Source: Actinomycetospora soli
Lineage (GTDB): Bacteria > Actinomycetota > Actinomycetes > Mycobacteriales > Pseudonocardiaceae
Assembly: GCF_021026295.1 (NCBI RefSeq)
Contig: NZ_JAJNDA010000002.1
Span: 434,001 to 498,000, forward strand
Reading direction: 5' to 3'
Length of the DNA stretch: 64,000 bases
The position numbers were made by a program, and so were the translations under genes. The notes beneath the pieces were generated by a model. It did not search any database. It saw nothing but the letters and a program-made list of their open reading frames with translations, and was not told the DNA's origin. The number at the start of each line of letters is the position of its first letter. The stretch's first letter is position 1. Shown here piece by piece: positions 1-11,512 of the stretch.

Positions 1-115
1 GCGTCGGACACCGCGTCCCAGTCGACTGCTGCACGAGGGGGCACATGGGTGCTGACGCAGCCGGTGCCCGTCCGGATCCATCCGTCATCGCGAGGGGCGC
101 CCGCGTGCGGCTCTA

Positions 116-216
116 TTGAGCGAAGGGCCCCTTCGCTCGAAACGGCCGGGCACGCAATGACCCTGGCGATGGGCGCCCACGGCCCGTCTATGCGACCGAA
201 GGTGCCCTTCGCTCAA
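116..216. repeat. Pair of inverted 24-bp hairpin repeats downstream of leuS
   Basis: Two related 24-bp units face each other. The plus-strand copy at 116-139 begins TTGAGCGAAGGGCCCC. The minus-strand copy, read from 216 down to 193, begins TTGAGCGAAGGGCACC. They match at 22 of 24 positions. Each unit folds on itself around GCGAAGG/CCTTCGC. The right copy lies 23 bp past the leuS stop and could act as its terminator. Bases 1-115 hold no gene I can support. Confidence 0.55.
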
Positions 217-238
217 GGAGGGGAGAGGCGGCCCCGGG

Positions 239-3154
<2,916 letters not shown>

Positions 3155-3257
3155 GGCGTTCCTCCTGGTCACCACAAGCCTCCGGCGCGATCCACAGCCG
3201 GGGCGGCGCCGGGTCCCGCAGGACCGGCGATTCGACCGTCGAGCCTACTCTGGAGGC

Positions 3258-3731
3258 ATGGTCGTCCCCGTGCTGGCCGCCGTGCTCATCCTCGCGAGCC
3301 TCGTCGTCGCCGTCGTCGGAGTTCTCGCCGCGACCCAGCGGCTGCCCCGCAATCGCGTGATCGGTGTGCGCACGGGCTGGACGATGGCGCGCATCGACGC
3401 CTTCCGGCGGGCCAACCGGGTCGCCGCCCCCGCGTTCACCGGGGCGGGCGTGCTGGGTCTCGTCGCGGGCGTCACCGCGCTGCTCAGCCCCGTCACGGTC
3501 GCGGCGGTGACGCTGCTCGTCGTCGGGGCCCTCGGCCTCGTCGTGCTGTTCGGGATCGGCGGCGTCCTCGGCGGGCGCTACGCGGAGGCCGACCGGGCGG
3601 CCACCCTCGAGGCGGAGAACCGCCCGGTGCAGCCCTGTTCCGTCCCCGTTCCGGACGACGGGTGTGGTCCGGAGACGCGCTCGGCCTGCGCCGGGTCGTG
3701 TGCGATCTGCCCGAAGGGCGCGGGCGCGTAG
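3258..3731 (+). CDS. SdpI family membrane protein
   Basis: Small integral membrane protein of about 157 residues. Three hydrophobic segments fall at roughly residues 3-23, 57-80 and 84-107. The loop after the first contains PRNRVIGVRTGWTM, typical of the SdpI/YhfL family, whose B. subtilis member gives immunity to the SdpC toxin; the role here is not known. The C-terminal tail is polar and unusually cysteine-rich for this organism, with five Cys in the last 30 residues, which could bind metal or form disulfides. The ATG at 3258 is preceded directly by GGAGG and by a TACTCT -10-like hexamer. An upstream in-frame ATG at 3114 would overlap leuS and is less likely. Confidence 0.75.
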   Translation: MVVPVLAAVLILASLVVAVVGVLAATQRLPRNRVIGVRTGWTMARIDAFRRANRVAAPAFTGAGVLGLVAGVTALLSPVTVAAVTLLVVGALGLVVLFGIGGVLGGRYAEADRAATLEAENRPVQPCSVPVPDDGCGPETRSACAGSCAICPKGAGA

Positions 3732-3744
3732 GGGTCGGCCCGAC

Positions 3745-4272
3745 TCACCAGCCCCAGGAGCCCGGCCCGCCCTTGAACGGGCCCACGACGTCGGCGGTGA
3801 TCCACCCGCCGTAGAAGCCGCCGGGCTGGGGCTGCACGCGCTCGCCGTCGAGGGTGATCTCGTCGAACGGCGCCGGGTAGAGCGCGACGCGGTCGGCGAG
3901 CTCGGGGTAGGTCGCGCTGACGTCGCCCTCCGGGTACCACCACCCGACGTCGGACAGGGTCGCGCCGGGCACGGACCTCCCGTCGCCGCGCTCGCCCACC
4001 ACGACGTCCACGTACCGCGCCGTGCCCTTCCACTCGCAGACCGTGCGGCGCTGCGCCGGCCGGAGCACACCCTCGGTGAAGGCGGTGCGGGGCAGGTAGA
4101 AGGTCGGCGGGTGGCTGGTCTCCAGCACGCGGACGAGGTCGTCGGTGTCCACCACGACGGTGCCGGCGTGGGTGATCACGCAGCGCCGACGGTCCGGCTC
4201 GGTCCGCGGCGGGCGGGGGTAGTCCCACACCGACTCCTGCCCCGGCCCGGGGGTCTCACGCGTGATCCGCAC
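3745..4272 (-). CDS. DUF427 domain-containing protein
   Basis: Protein of 175 residues belonging to the DUF427 family (beta-tent fold, function unproven). Family features visible include SHPPTFYLPRTAF, a CEWKGTARYVDV stretch and a GWWYPEG motif near residue 110. The GTG at 4272 is favoured because a TAGCGT hexamer (minus strand, 4281-4286) stands eight bases upstream, as for several other apparently leaderless genes here; the open frame continues to 4752 but overlaps the yqgE coding region. The gene ends convergently 13 bp from the SdpI-like gene. Some family members occur beside nucleotide or glutathione enzymes, but nothing here gives a substrate. Confidence 0.8.
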   Translation of the reverse strand: MRITRETPGPGQESVWDYPRPPRTEPDRRRCVITHAGTVVVDTDDLVRVLETSHPPTFYLPRTAFTEGVLRPAQRRTVCEWKGTARYVDVVVGERGDGRSVPGATLSDVGWWYPEGDVSATYPELADRVALYPAPFDEITLDGERVQPQPGGFYGGWITADVVGPFKGGPGSWGW

Positions 4273-4352
4273 GCCGGACGACGCTACGCCGGGCGCGGGC
4301 CCCTCGCCGTGGCGGACGAACGCAGCGACGGGGCTCGGTCCCGCGACGGGGC

Positions 4353-4958
4353 TCAGTTCCGCGACGGCTCCGACACGTGGGTGGCGAGCAGCGCGAGCGG
4401 CACGCCCTGGCGGCGCAGGACGCCGCCCCAGAGGTCGTAGCGCGCCGGGGCGAGCACGTCGTCGGGCAGGGCGGGCACCACGTACCAGTCGCCGCGCCCG
4501 ATCTCGCCGGCGAGCTGCCCGCGGTCCCACCCCGAGTAGCCCGCGAACACCCGCAGGCCCCGCACGCGCGGGGCGAGAGCGGCCGGGTCGCCGTCGAGGT
4601 CGACCAGCGCCACCGGCCCGCGGACGCCGACGACGCCGGGGGTGCCCGCCGGGTCCTCCCCGGTGCGCAGCGCGGCGAGGCACAGCGCCGTCTTCTGCTC
4701 GACCGGCCCGCCGACGAACACCGCGCTCGGCCGGCTGATGTGCGGTCCCCACGTCGGCAGGACGTCGGAGACGGCGACCTCGCTGGGACGGTTGAGGATC
4801 ACGCCGAGCGTGCCCTCCCGCCGGTGGTCGATGACGAACACCACCGTGCGCGCGAAGTTCGGGTCGGTGAGGGAGGGCGCGGCGACCAGGAGCGTGCCGG
4901 CCTCCACCGAGTACGCCGACCGCTCGGCGGGTTCACCGCGGGTTCCCTCGGCCACCAC
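4353..4958 (-). CDS. YqgE/AlgH family protein (UPF0301)
   Basis: A 201-residue soluble protein of the YqgE/AlgH family. Diagnostic stretches are GTLLVAAPSLTDPNFARTVV near the N-terminus, GTLGVILNRPS, and FVGGPVEQKTALCL. AlgH was named for alginate regulation in Pseudomonas, but the biochemical function of actinobacterial members is unknown. In mycobacteria the homologue also sits close to leuS and pcnA, so the location is conserved. Two tandem GTG codons (4958 and 4955) could start translation. It is divergent from the MFS gene across a 143-bp gap. Confidence 0.85.
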   Translation of the reverse strand: MVAEGTRGEPAERSAYSVEAGTLLVAAPSLTDPNFARTVVFVIDHRREGTLGVILNRPSEVAVSDVLPTWGPHISRPSAVFVGGPVEQKTALCLAALRTGEDPAGTPGVVGVRGPVALVDLDGDPAALAPRVRGLRVFAGYSGWDRGQLAGEIGRGDWYVVPALPDDVLAPARYDLWGGVLRRQGVPLALLATHVSEPSRN

Positions 4959-5101
4959 CCCATCGTGACACCACCGCCGTGCCCCGGTCAGCCCGACCGG
5001 CCGCGGACGCGGTCCGCGTCACCTGACCGGACGGAGGGGGCCGCCGGACGGGCGACCACCACCCTCCCGGTCGTGCGGAGGTCCGCGTAGCGTGGGTCGT
5101 C

Positions 5102-6571
5102 GTGCCCGTTTCGACCGACCGGAACCCGCCCGCGCGGCCCGGCCGCGCCCGGCGTCGGGAACTCGCCGCACACCCGGGATTCCTGCGGCTGCTGTCCATC
5201 CGGCTCGGCGCGCAGTGGGGCGACGGCGTCTTCCAGGCGGCCCTCGGCGGCGCCGTGCTGTTCAACCCGGAGCGTCAGTCCGACCCGGTGCTCGTCGCGC
5301 TCGGCCTCGCCGTCGTGCTGCTCCCGTACTCGCTCGTCGGCCCGTTCGCGGGGGCCCTGCTCGACCGCTGGGACCGGCGCCGGGTGTTCGTCGTCGCCGG
5401 CGCGCTGCGGGCCGTCCTCACGCTCGCGACGGCCGCGGTGGTGGCGGCCGGGGTCACCGGCCCCGCCCTCTACCTCGGCGCGCTGGCGACGATCGGGGTG
5501 AGCCGGTTCGTGCAGGCCGGGCTCTCGGCGGCGCTGCCGCACGTCGTGGTGCCCCGGCGGCTGGTGGCCGCGAACTCGCTGGTGACGACGAGCGGCGCGA
5601 TCGCCGCCGCCCTCGGCGCGGCCTGCTCGTTCGTGCTCACCGGGCTCATCGGCGCGGGCAACGTGCAGTCCGGGATCGCCGCGGCGGCCGCGGTCCTCGG
5701 GTCGGTGGTCATCGTCGTGGTGGCCGTCGGCATCCGGCGGGGCTCGCTCGGGCCGGACGACCCCTCCGAGGCCGCACAGGCGGTCCGGGCGGTGGCCCTC
5801 GGGCTCGCCGACGGCGCGCGCGCCGCCCGGGAGGCACCGGGCGTGGTGGCGGCGTTCTGCGCGGTCGCGACGCACCGCCTGGCGTTCGGGGTCGCGACGC
5901 TGGTGATGCTCCTGCTGATGCGCAACGGCCTCACCGACTGGGGGCCGCTGCAGGCCGGCGTGGCCGGGCTCGGCGAGACCGTCGTCGCGGCCGCGGCGGG
6001 GCTCGGGGTGGCCGCGGTGGTCACCCCGTGGCTGACCGCGCGCATCGGGCGCCCCGCGACCGTGCGCGTGATGCTCGCCCTCGCCGTCGCCGCCCTGGTG
6101 ACCCTGGGGCTGCCGATGGTCCTCCCGACGATCCTCGCGGCGGCGTTCGTCCTCGGTCTCGTGGGCCAGGCCATCAAGCTCTGCGCGGACGCCGCGGTGC
6201 AGCGGGAGGTCGACGACGCCCGCCGCGGCCGAGTGTTCGCGCTCTCCGACACGGTCTTCAACGTCACCTACGTCTCGGCCGTCGCCGCCGCCGCGCTGCT
6301 CAGCCCGCCGGACGGCCGGTCGGTGACGCTGGTGCTCCTCGCCGCCGGGCTGTACGTGCTCGGTCTGGTGGTCCACGAGATCGCGCTGCGCCGGGGCGTG
6401 CCGGTCGGGGACACGCGCGGCCCGGACGGCGGGGCCGTGGTGCCCGCTCAGGGCGGCAGCCACCCCGAGGTGTCCTCGTCGATGACCGCGTCGGCCGTGC
6501 CGTCGGCGTCGGTGTCGGCGAGCAGCACGTCCCAGCGACCCTCCGGCGCCACCGGATCCGACGAGGCGTAG
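5102..6571 (+). CDS. MFS transporter (probable drug or metabolite exporter)
   Basis: Major facilitator superfamily permease of 489 residues with about 12 hydrophobic segments and the conserved loop LLDRWDRRRVF between helices 2 and 3. The cytosolic centre after helix 6 is charged, as usual. The GTG start at 5102 lies eight bases after TAGCGT (5088-5093), consistent with a leaderless transcript. The last 41 codons (from about 6448) run antisense across the end of the converging D-x-D-G-D-G repeat gene; that tail is low-complexity Ser/Ala and has no membrane character, so the original stop may have been lost. Substrate not predictable. Confidence 0.8.
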   Translation: MPVSTDRNPPARPGRARRRELAAHPGFLRLLSIRLGAQWGDGVFQAALGGAVLFNPERQSDPVLVALGLAVVLLPYSLVGPFAGALLDRWDRRRVFVVAGALRAVLTLATAAVVAAGVTGPALYLGALATIGVSRFVQAGLSAALPHVVVPRRLVAANSLVTTSGAIAAALGAACSFVLTGLIGAGNVQSGIAAAAAVLGSVVIVVVAVGIRRGSLGPDDPSEAAQAVRAVALGLADGARAAREAPGVVAAFCAVATHRLAFGVATLVMLLLMRNGLTDWGPLQAGVAGLGETVVAAAAGLGVAAVVTPWLTARIGRPATVRVMLALAVAALVTLGLPMVLPTILAAAFVLGLVGQAIKLCADAAVQREVDDARRGRVFALSDTVFNVTYVSAVAAAALLSPPDGRSVTLVLLAAGLYVLGLVVHEIALRRGVPVGDTRGPDGGAVVPAQGGSHPEVSSSMTASAVPSASVSASSTSQRPSGATGSDEA

Positions 6572-7026
6572 GCGCTCTCGGCGCGCCCGTCGCCGTCGTG
6601 GTCGACCAGCACCTGGTCGGCCCGCCCGTCGCCGTCGAGGTCGCAGACGACGTCCCGGCGGTCCGTCGGGCCCAGCTGCGCCCACCCGCCGTCGGGCACG
6701 CCGTCGCCGTCGGTGTCGAGCACCGCGACGGTCGAGCCGCGCCGTCCGCGGAGGTCGGTGAAGGTCACCGTGGCCGGCGCGTCCCACACCCCGCGGCCGG
6801 AGGGGTCGGCGTAGGCGCGCTCCGGACGCCCGTCGTCGTCGAGGTCGAGCACCGCGCGGTCGGCCGTGCCGTCGCCGTCGGTGTCCCACAGGGCGTCGTC
6901 GACCCGCCCGTCACCGTCGAAGTCGAGCGCGACGGCGTCCGGCGCCCCGCCGCCGAGCGCCCGGTCGGCCGGTGAGCGGTGGCGGTGGACCGGCCCGTCG
7001 CCGGTGCCGAACCGATAGGTGATCAC
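6448..7026 (-). CDS. D-x-D-G-D-G repeat protein (calcium-loop/VCBS-like)
   Basis: Protein of 192 residues with about seven loops of the form D-x-D-G-D-G, for example DFDGDGRVD, DTDGDGTAD, DTDGDGVPD, DLDGDGRAD and DHDGDGRAE. Such loops bind calcium in thrombospondin type 3, dockerin and FG-GAP repeats. No signal peptide or membrane segment is visible, so unlike most such proteins it appears cytoplasmic. The GTG at 7026 is the likely start. Its 3' end overlaps the MFS gene by 124 bp on the opposite strand. A conserved 36-bp element lies 61 bp upstream (7087-7122). The D-rich pattern contrasts with the reverse strand, which gives no coherent protein, so the minus reading is favoured. Confidence 0.7.
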   Translation of the reverse strand: MITYRFGTGDGPVHRHRSPADRALGGGAPDAVALDFDGDGRVDDALWDTDGDGTADRAVLDLDDDGRPERAYADPSGRGVWDAPATVTFTDLRGRRGSTVAVLDTDGDGVPDGGWAQLGPTDRRDVVCDLDGDGRADQVLVDHDGDGRAESAYASSDPVAPEGRWDVLLADTDADGTADAVIDEDTSGWLPP

Positions 7027-7086
7027 ACGGGTTCGGACTCGGCGCGCGGCCGATCGGTTCCACGCCGGGCCGACGATGCGGAGATC

Positions 7087-7122
7087 CTGCCACTGGACGA
7101 CAGCAACGACGCTTTCCTGCCA
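7087..7122 (-). repeat. 36-bp intergenic element, copy 1
   Basis: Read on the minus strand it begins TGGCAGGAAAGCGTCGTTGC and ends CCAGTGGCAG, so a TGGCAG hexamer is repeated at both ends with a 30-bp offset. It is identical at 35 of 36 positions to 48940-48975. It lies 16 bp after the pcnA stop and 61 bp before the downstream start codon, closely matching the layout of the second copy. Confidence 0.8.
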
Positions 7123-7137
7123 CCCCGGGGGGAGGGA

Positions 7138-8634
7138 TCAGGAGTCGAGGATCCCCTCCGCGCGGGCCCACGCCAGCAGCTCCGCCTCGGCCTCGTCCCG
7201 GTCCAGCGGCCCGCGCTCGAGGCGCACGTCCTTGAGGTGCCGCCACGCCTTCCCGACGACGGGTCCGGGCTCGACCCCGAGGAGCTCCATGATCGCGTTG
7301 CCGTCCAGGTCGGGGCGGACGCGCGCGAGGTCCTCGGAGGCGGCGATCCGGGCGATCCGCTCCTCGAGGTCGTCGTAGGTCCGCTGCAGCGCGGCCGCCC
7401 GCCGCTTGTTGCGGGTCGTCGAGTCCGAGCGCACCAGCTGGTGGAGGCGGTCCAGGAGCGGCCCCGCGTCGGTGACGTAGCGCCGCACGGCGGAGTCGGT
7501 CCACTCGCCCTTGCCGTAGCCGTGGAAGCGCAGGTGGAGGAAGACGAGCTGCGACACGTCGTCGATCAGCTGCTTCGGGTAGCGCAGCTCGCGCAGCCGC
7601 TTGCGCGTCATCTTGGCGCCGACCACCTCGTGGTGGTGGAAGCTGACGCGGTTGCCCGGCTCCACCTTGCGGGTGGCGGGCTTGCCGATGTCGTGCAGCA
7701 GCGCGGCGAGGCGCAGGGTCAGGTCCGGACCGTCGGTCTCCCGGTCGATCGCCTGCTCCATGACGGTCAGCGAGTGCTCGTACACGTCCTTGTGCTGGGC
7801 GTGCTCGTCGATCTCGAGCCGCATCGCGGGCACCTCGGGCAGCACGACGTCGGCGAGGCCGGTGTCGACCATCAGCTCGATGCCGGCCCGCGGGTGCGCG
7901 CCGAGCAGCAGCTTCGAGAGCTCGGCCTGCACGCGCTCGGCGGTGATCCGCGCGAGCTGCGGCGCCATCGCCGTCATCGCCTCGCGGACCCGCGGGGCGA
8001 CGGTGAAGCCGAGCTGGGAGACGAACCGCGCGGCCCGCAGCAGGCGCAGCGGGTCGTCGTCGAAGGAGCGCTCCGGCTCGATCGGCGTGTCGAGGACGCC
8101 GCGGGCGAGGGCCGCGAGGCCGCCGCAGGGGTCGACGAAGGTGCGGTCGGGCAGCGAGACCGCCATCGCGTTCGCCGTGAAGTCGCGGCGCACCAGGTCG
8201 CCCTCGACGGTGTCCCCGAAGGCCACCACCGGGTTGCGGGAGACCCCGTCGTAGCTGTCCGCCCGGAAGGTCGTGACCTCGAGGGTCACGCCGTGGCGCG
8301 CCAGCCCGATCGTGCCGAACTCGATGCCGGTGTCCCACACGGCCTCGGCCCACCCGGAGACGATCTTCTTCACCCGGTCCGGGCGCGCGTCGGTGGTGAA
8401 GTCGAGATCCGTCGAGTCGCGCCCGAGCAGGGCGTCGCGGACGCTGCCGCCGACCAGGTACAGCCGGTGCCCGGCGTCCGCGAACCGACGACCGAGATCG
8501 TCGGCGACGGGGGAGTAGCGCAACAGCTCCACCACGGCAGTCTGACCGGCGTCCACGGGCTCGTGCTGCTCGTTTCCGGCCTTCCCGACGACGGACGTGG
8601 GGGCCTGGGAGGCGGTCGGGGATGGTGCGGGCAC
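7138..8634 (-). CDS. pcnA: CCA tRNA nucleotidyltransferase
   Basis: Adds or repairs the 3' CCA end of tRNAs. The class II nucleotidyltransferase head shows [12 protein letters not shown] and the DLDFTTDA metal-binding site, followed by the neck domain and then an HD domain with [11 protein letters not shown] and FHHHE. About 498 residues from the GTG at 8634, chosen because TAGGCT (minus strand, 8643-8648) stands eight bases upstream; the open frame continues to an ATG at 8766, which would overlap the divergent NUDIX gene. The divergent pairing with a NUDIX gene matches mycobacterial pcnA/mutT4. Confidence 0.93.
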   Translation of the reverse strand: MPAPSPTASQAPTSVVGKAGNEQHEPVDAGQTAVVELLRYSPVADDLGRRFADAGHRLYLVGGSVRDALLGRDSTDLDFTTDARPDRVKKIVSGWAEAVWDTGIEFGTIGLARHGVTLEVTTFRADSYDGVSRNPVVAFGDTVEGDLVRRDFTANAMAVSLPDRTFVDPCGGLAALARGVLDTPIEPERSFDDDPLRLLRAARFVSQLGFTVAPRVREAMTAMAPQLARITAERVQAELSKLLLGAHPRAGIELMVDTGLADVVLPEVPAMRLEIDEHAQHKDVYEHSLTVMEQAIDRETDGPDLTLRLAALLHDIGKPATRKVEPGNRVSFHHHEVVGAKMTRKRLRELRYPKQLIDDVSQLVFLHLRFHGYGKGEWTDSAVRRYVTDAGPLLDRLHQLVRSDSTTRNKRRAAALQRTYDDLEERIARIAASEDLARVRPDLDGNAIMELLGVEPGPVVGKAWRHLKDVRLERGPLDRDEAEAELLAWARAEGILDS

Positions 8635-8750
8635 GGCGGGACAGCCTATCGCGCGGTCGGCTCCACGCCCGCCACCACCACCGTGTGAGCGGGCCCCGCC
8701 GGGCCTCGTCACGACCCCGTCCGCGGGCCGGGAGGCCGTACCATCACGGA

Positions 8751-9236
8751 ATGCCCCCGTCGCCACGCCGACCCGCCGACCGCCGTCGGCGCGGTCCGCG
8801 GCGGCGGATGCGGACGGTCGACGAGTTCTCCGCGGGCGGCCTCGTCGTCGACGCCGAGCGGGGCTGCGCCGCCCTCATCGGGCGGCTCGACCGGCGCGGC
8901 CGCCTCCTGTGGTCGCTGCCGAAGGGCCACATCGAGGAGGGCGAGACCGCCGAGCAGGCGGCGGTGCGCGAGGTCGAGGAGGAGACCGGGATCATCGCGG
9001 CCGTGCAGGCCCCGCTCGGCAGCATCGACTACTGGTTCGTCGCCGAGGACCGGCGCGTGCACAAGACCGTCCAGCACTTCCTGCTCGCGGCGCGCGGCGG
9101 GGAGCTCTCGGACGCCGACGTCGAGGTGACCGAGGTGGCCTGGGTGCCGCTGACCGAGCTCGGCTCGCGCCTGGCGTACGCCGACGAGCGTCGGCTCGTG
9201 CGGCTGGCGGCGGAGATCCTGGAGGAGTCCGCGTGA
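8751..9236 (+). CDS. NUDIX hydrolase (MutT4-like)
   Basis: Nucleoside-diphosphate-linked pyrophosphohydrolase of 161 residues. The full Nudix box is present: [17 protein letters not shown] then EEETGI, fitting G-x5-E-x7-REU-x-EE-x-G-U. The N-terminus is a short Arg-rich extension. The ATG at 8751 is six bases after TACCAT (8739-8744), suggesting a leaderless message; the frame is open to 8622 but would run into the divergent pcnA start. It overlaps the next gene by GTGA, so it heads an operon with the DUF6049 and murJ genes. Synteny equates it with mycobacterial mutT4; substrate (8-oxo-dGTP, ADP-ribose or other) is not shown. Confidence 0.9.
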   Translation: MPPSPRRPADRRRRGPRRRMRTVDEFSAGGLVVDAERGCAALIGRLDRRGRLLWSLPKGHIEEGETAEQAAVREVEEETGIIAAVQAPLGSIDYWFVAEDRRVHKTVQHFLLAARGGELSDADVEVTEVAWVPLTELGSRLAYADERRLVRLAAEILEESA

Positions 9237-11512
9237 TCGCAGGAGGGGCCCGCCGGACCCTCCTGCCCCTCGTGGTCGCGGTGCTCGTCCTGCTCCTGGG
9301 CGCCGCCGGGTGGGCCCCGGCCGCGCGCGCGGCCCCGGACCAGGGACCCGACCCGTCGTCGGGACCGGTGGCGCTGGCGCTCGACCTCACCCCCCGGGTG
9401 GTCGGGCCGGGGACGACCGCGCTGACCGTCACCGGCCGGCTGACCAACCGCGGCCCCGTCCCGGTGCGCGACCTCGGCGTCCGGCTGCAGCGGGGCGCTC
9501 CCGTCGTCGCCGACCGCGAGGCCGACCGCGCCCTAGCCGGCGGGATCTCGCCCGACCCGACGGCCGTGGCCCCGCCCCTCACCCCCGTCGCGGCCCAGCT
9601 CGACCCGGGCGACTCGGTCCCGTTGACGCTGCCCGTGCCCCTGGCGGCGCTGGCGCTGCCCGGCCCCGGCGTCTACCCCGTCGTCGTCGAGGTGAACGGC
9701 ACCCCGGGCACCGGTGCCCCCGAGCGGGTCGCCGCGGAGCGGTTCCTGCTCCCCGTCGCCGGTCTGCCCGGGCGGCCCGCCGCGGCACCCGCCCCCACGA
9801 CGGTCTCGCTGCTCTACCCGCTCACCGACCGCCCGCGGCGCCTCGCGGTCCCGCCCGGGGCACCGACGCTGCTCGCCGACGACTCCCTCGCCGCCTCGTT
9901 CGCCCCGGGCGGGCGCCTCTCCGGCCTCGTCGACGCCCTGCCGCGGGCCGCGCCGCTCGGCAGCCCCGCCGCGGCCGCCACGTGCCTCGCGGTGGACGCC
10001 GACCTCCTCGAGACCGCCCGGGACATGAGCGCGGGCTACCAGGTCGCCAGCCCGACCGGGCCGCGTCCCGGGGTCGGCGCGGCGGTCGCGGGCCGGTGGC
10101 TGGACGCGGTCCGCGCCGCCGCCGTCGGGCGCTGCGTCGTCGCGCTGCCCTACGCCGACGCCGACCTGCTCGCCACCAGCCGCGGCAACATGAGCGACCT
10201 GACGACGGCCGCCCGCACCCTCGGGGCGCAGCGCACGGCCGCCCTGCTCGGGGTCACCCCCGTGCCCGACACCACCGTCCCCGCCGGCGGGCTCCTCGAC
10301 GAGCGCAGCCTCGCCGACCTGGCCGTCGGCGGCGCCCGGGCGCTCGTGGTCGACGGCGCCACCCTCACCGACGGCGTCCCGCCGGGCGGGGTCGGCCGGT
10401 TCGCGGGCGGGGCCGGCGGGAGCAGCCCGCTCGCCGTCGCCACCGATCCGCTGGCGGCCCGGGCGCTCGCGCAGAGCCCGGCCGACCCGAACGGCACCGC
10501 CGGTGGCTCGACGGTCGCCGACGGGGCGCTCGCCACCCAGGACGCCCTCGCCGTCGTCGCCCTCCGCGCCCTCGAGCCCCTCGCCGTGCCCGCCCCGGTC
10601 GTCCTCGCCCCGCCCGCGGAGTGGGCCGTCGACGGGGCCGCGGCGTCCGCGCTGCTCGCGGGCGTGGACGACCTCGCGCGGCAGAACCTCGTCGTCCCCG
10701 CCGACCTCGGCACCCTCGTGGCCCGGGCGGCCGTGAACCCGGCCACTCCGGCGGTCGCGCTCGGGCCGGGCGACCGGGCGGCCGTGTCCGACCAGTCGCC
10801 CGCGGTCCTCGACGAGATCCGGGCGGTGCGCGACGACCAGCGCGACCTGCTCGCGGCCAGCCGCCAGGACCGGGCGGGCGCGCCGACGCCGACGGACTAC
10901 CTCGAGCCGCTCACCGGGGCGCTGCTGCGCAGCCTCTCGGCCGCCGGCCGCGGCGACCCGGCGCTGCAGCGGGCGGCCGCCGACGACGTCGCGGCCCAGA
11001 TGCGCACGCTGCGCGGCATGGTGCGCGTGATCCAGCCCGCCGGGACCTACTCGCTCGGGTCCAGCGACGCCCCGCTGCTGCTCACCGTGGAGAACCAGCT
11101 CCCGGTGGCGGTGGACGTCACCGTCGCGCTCGAGCCGACGCCGGGCGTGCGCGCCTCGCCGGTCACGGTGCGCCAGGTGCCCGCGTTCGGCAGCTACCAG
11201 TTCCAGGTCGCGCTCGACGTCGAGCGCGCGGGCCAGTTCACGATCGACGCGACCGCGCGTACCCCCGGCGGCGAGTCGCTCGGCCCCACGGCTCGTCTCC
11301 TGCTGCGATCGACCGCCTACGGCACGATCACGGTGTGGTTGACCGCGTCCGCAGCCGTCGTGCTGGTGATCCTGGCGAGCCTGCGGGTGGCGCTGCGGGT
11401 CCGCGCGGCGCGGCGCGACCGTCGATCCCGGCGCAGGCGACGCCCGGGGACGACGCCGGACGGCCGGGATTCCCGGACGACGGACGACGACCGCACCCTG
11501 CAGGCGCGATGA
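9233..11512 (+). CDS. DUF6049 family secreted/membrane-anchored protein
   Basis: Protein of 759 residues, the counterpart of mycobacterial Rv3909 by position. A signal peptide is clear ([25 protein letters not shown], in two parts: hydrophobic core then AxA cleavage site near residue 35). One C-terminal membrane helix (about residues 700-722) is followed by a basic tail, so the bulk should face the cell exterior. The extracellular part includes a CARDB-like beta-sandwich stretch near the N-terminus and another before the helix. It overlaps the NUDIX gene (GTGA) and murJ (ATGA), which implies translational coupling and a role linked to cell-wall assembly; the biochemical function is unknown. 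Confidence 0.85.
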   Translation: MIAGGARRTLLPLVVAVLVLLLGAAGWAPAARAAPDQGPDPSSGPVALALDLTPRVVGPGTTALTVTGRLTNRGPVPVRDLGVRLQRGAPVVADREADRALAGGISPDPTAVAPPLTPVAAQLDPGDSVPLTLPVPLAALALPGPGVYPVVVEVNGTPGTGAPERVAAERFLLPVAGLPGRPAAAPAPTTVSLLYPLTDRPRRLAVPPGAPTLLADDSLAASFAPGGRLSGLVDALPRAAPLGSPAAAATCLAVDADLLETARDMSAGYQVASPTGPRPGVGAAVAGRWLDAVRAAAVGRCVVALPYADADLLATSRGNMSDLTTAARTLGAQRTAALLGVTPVPDTTVPAGGLLDERSLADLAVGGARALVVDGATLTDGVPPGGVGRFAGGAGGSSPLAVATDPLAARALAQSPADPNGTAGGSTVADGALATQDALAVVALRALEPLAVPAPVVLAPPAEWAVDGAAASALLAGVDDLARQNLVVPADLGTLVARAAVNPATPAVALGPGDRAAVSDQSPAVLDEIRAVRDDQRDLLAASRQDRAGAPTPTDYLEPLTGALLRSLSAAGRGDPALQRAAADDVAAQMRTLRGMVRVIQPAGTYSLGSSDAPLLLTVENQLPVAVDVTVALEPTPGVRASPVTVRQVPAFGSYQFQVALDVERAGQFTIDATARTPGGESLGPTARLLLRSTAYGTITVWLTASAAVVLVILASLRVALRVRAARRDRRSRRRRRPGTTPDGRDSRTTDDDRTLQAR

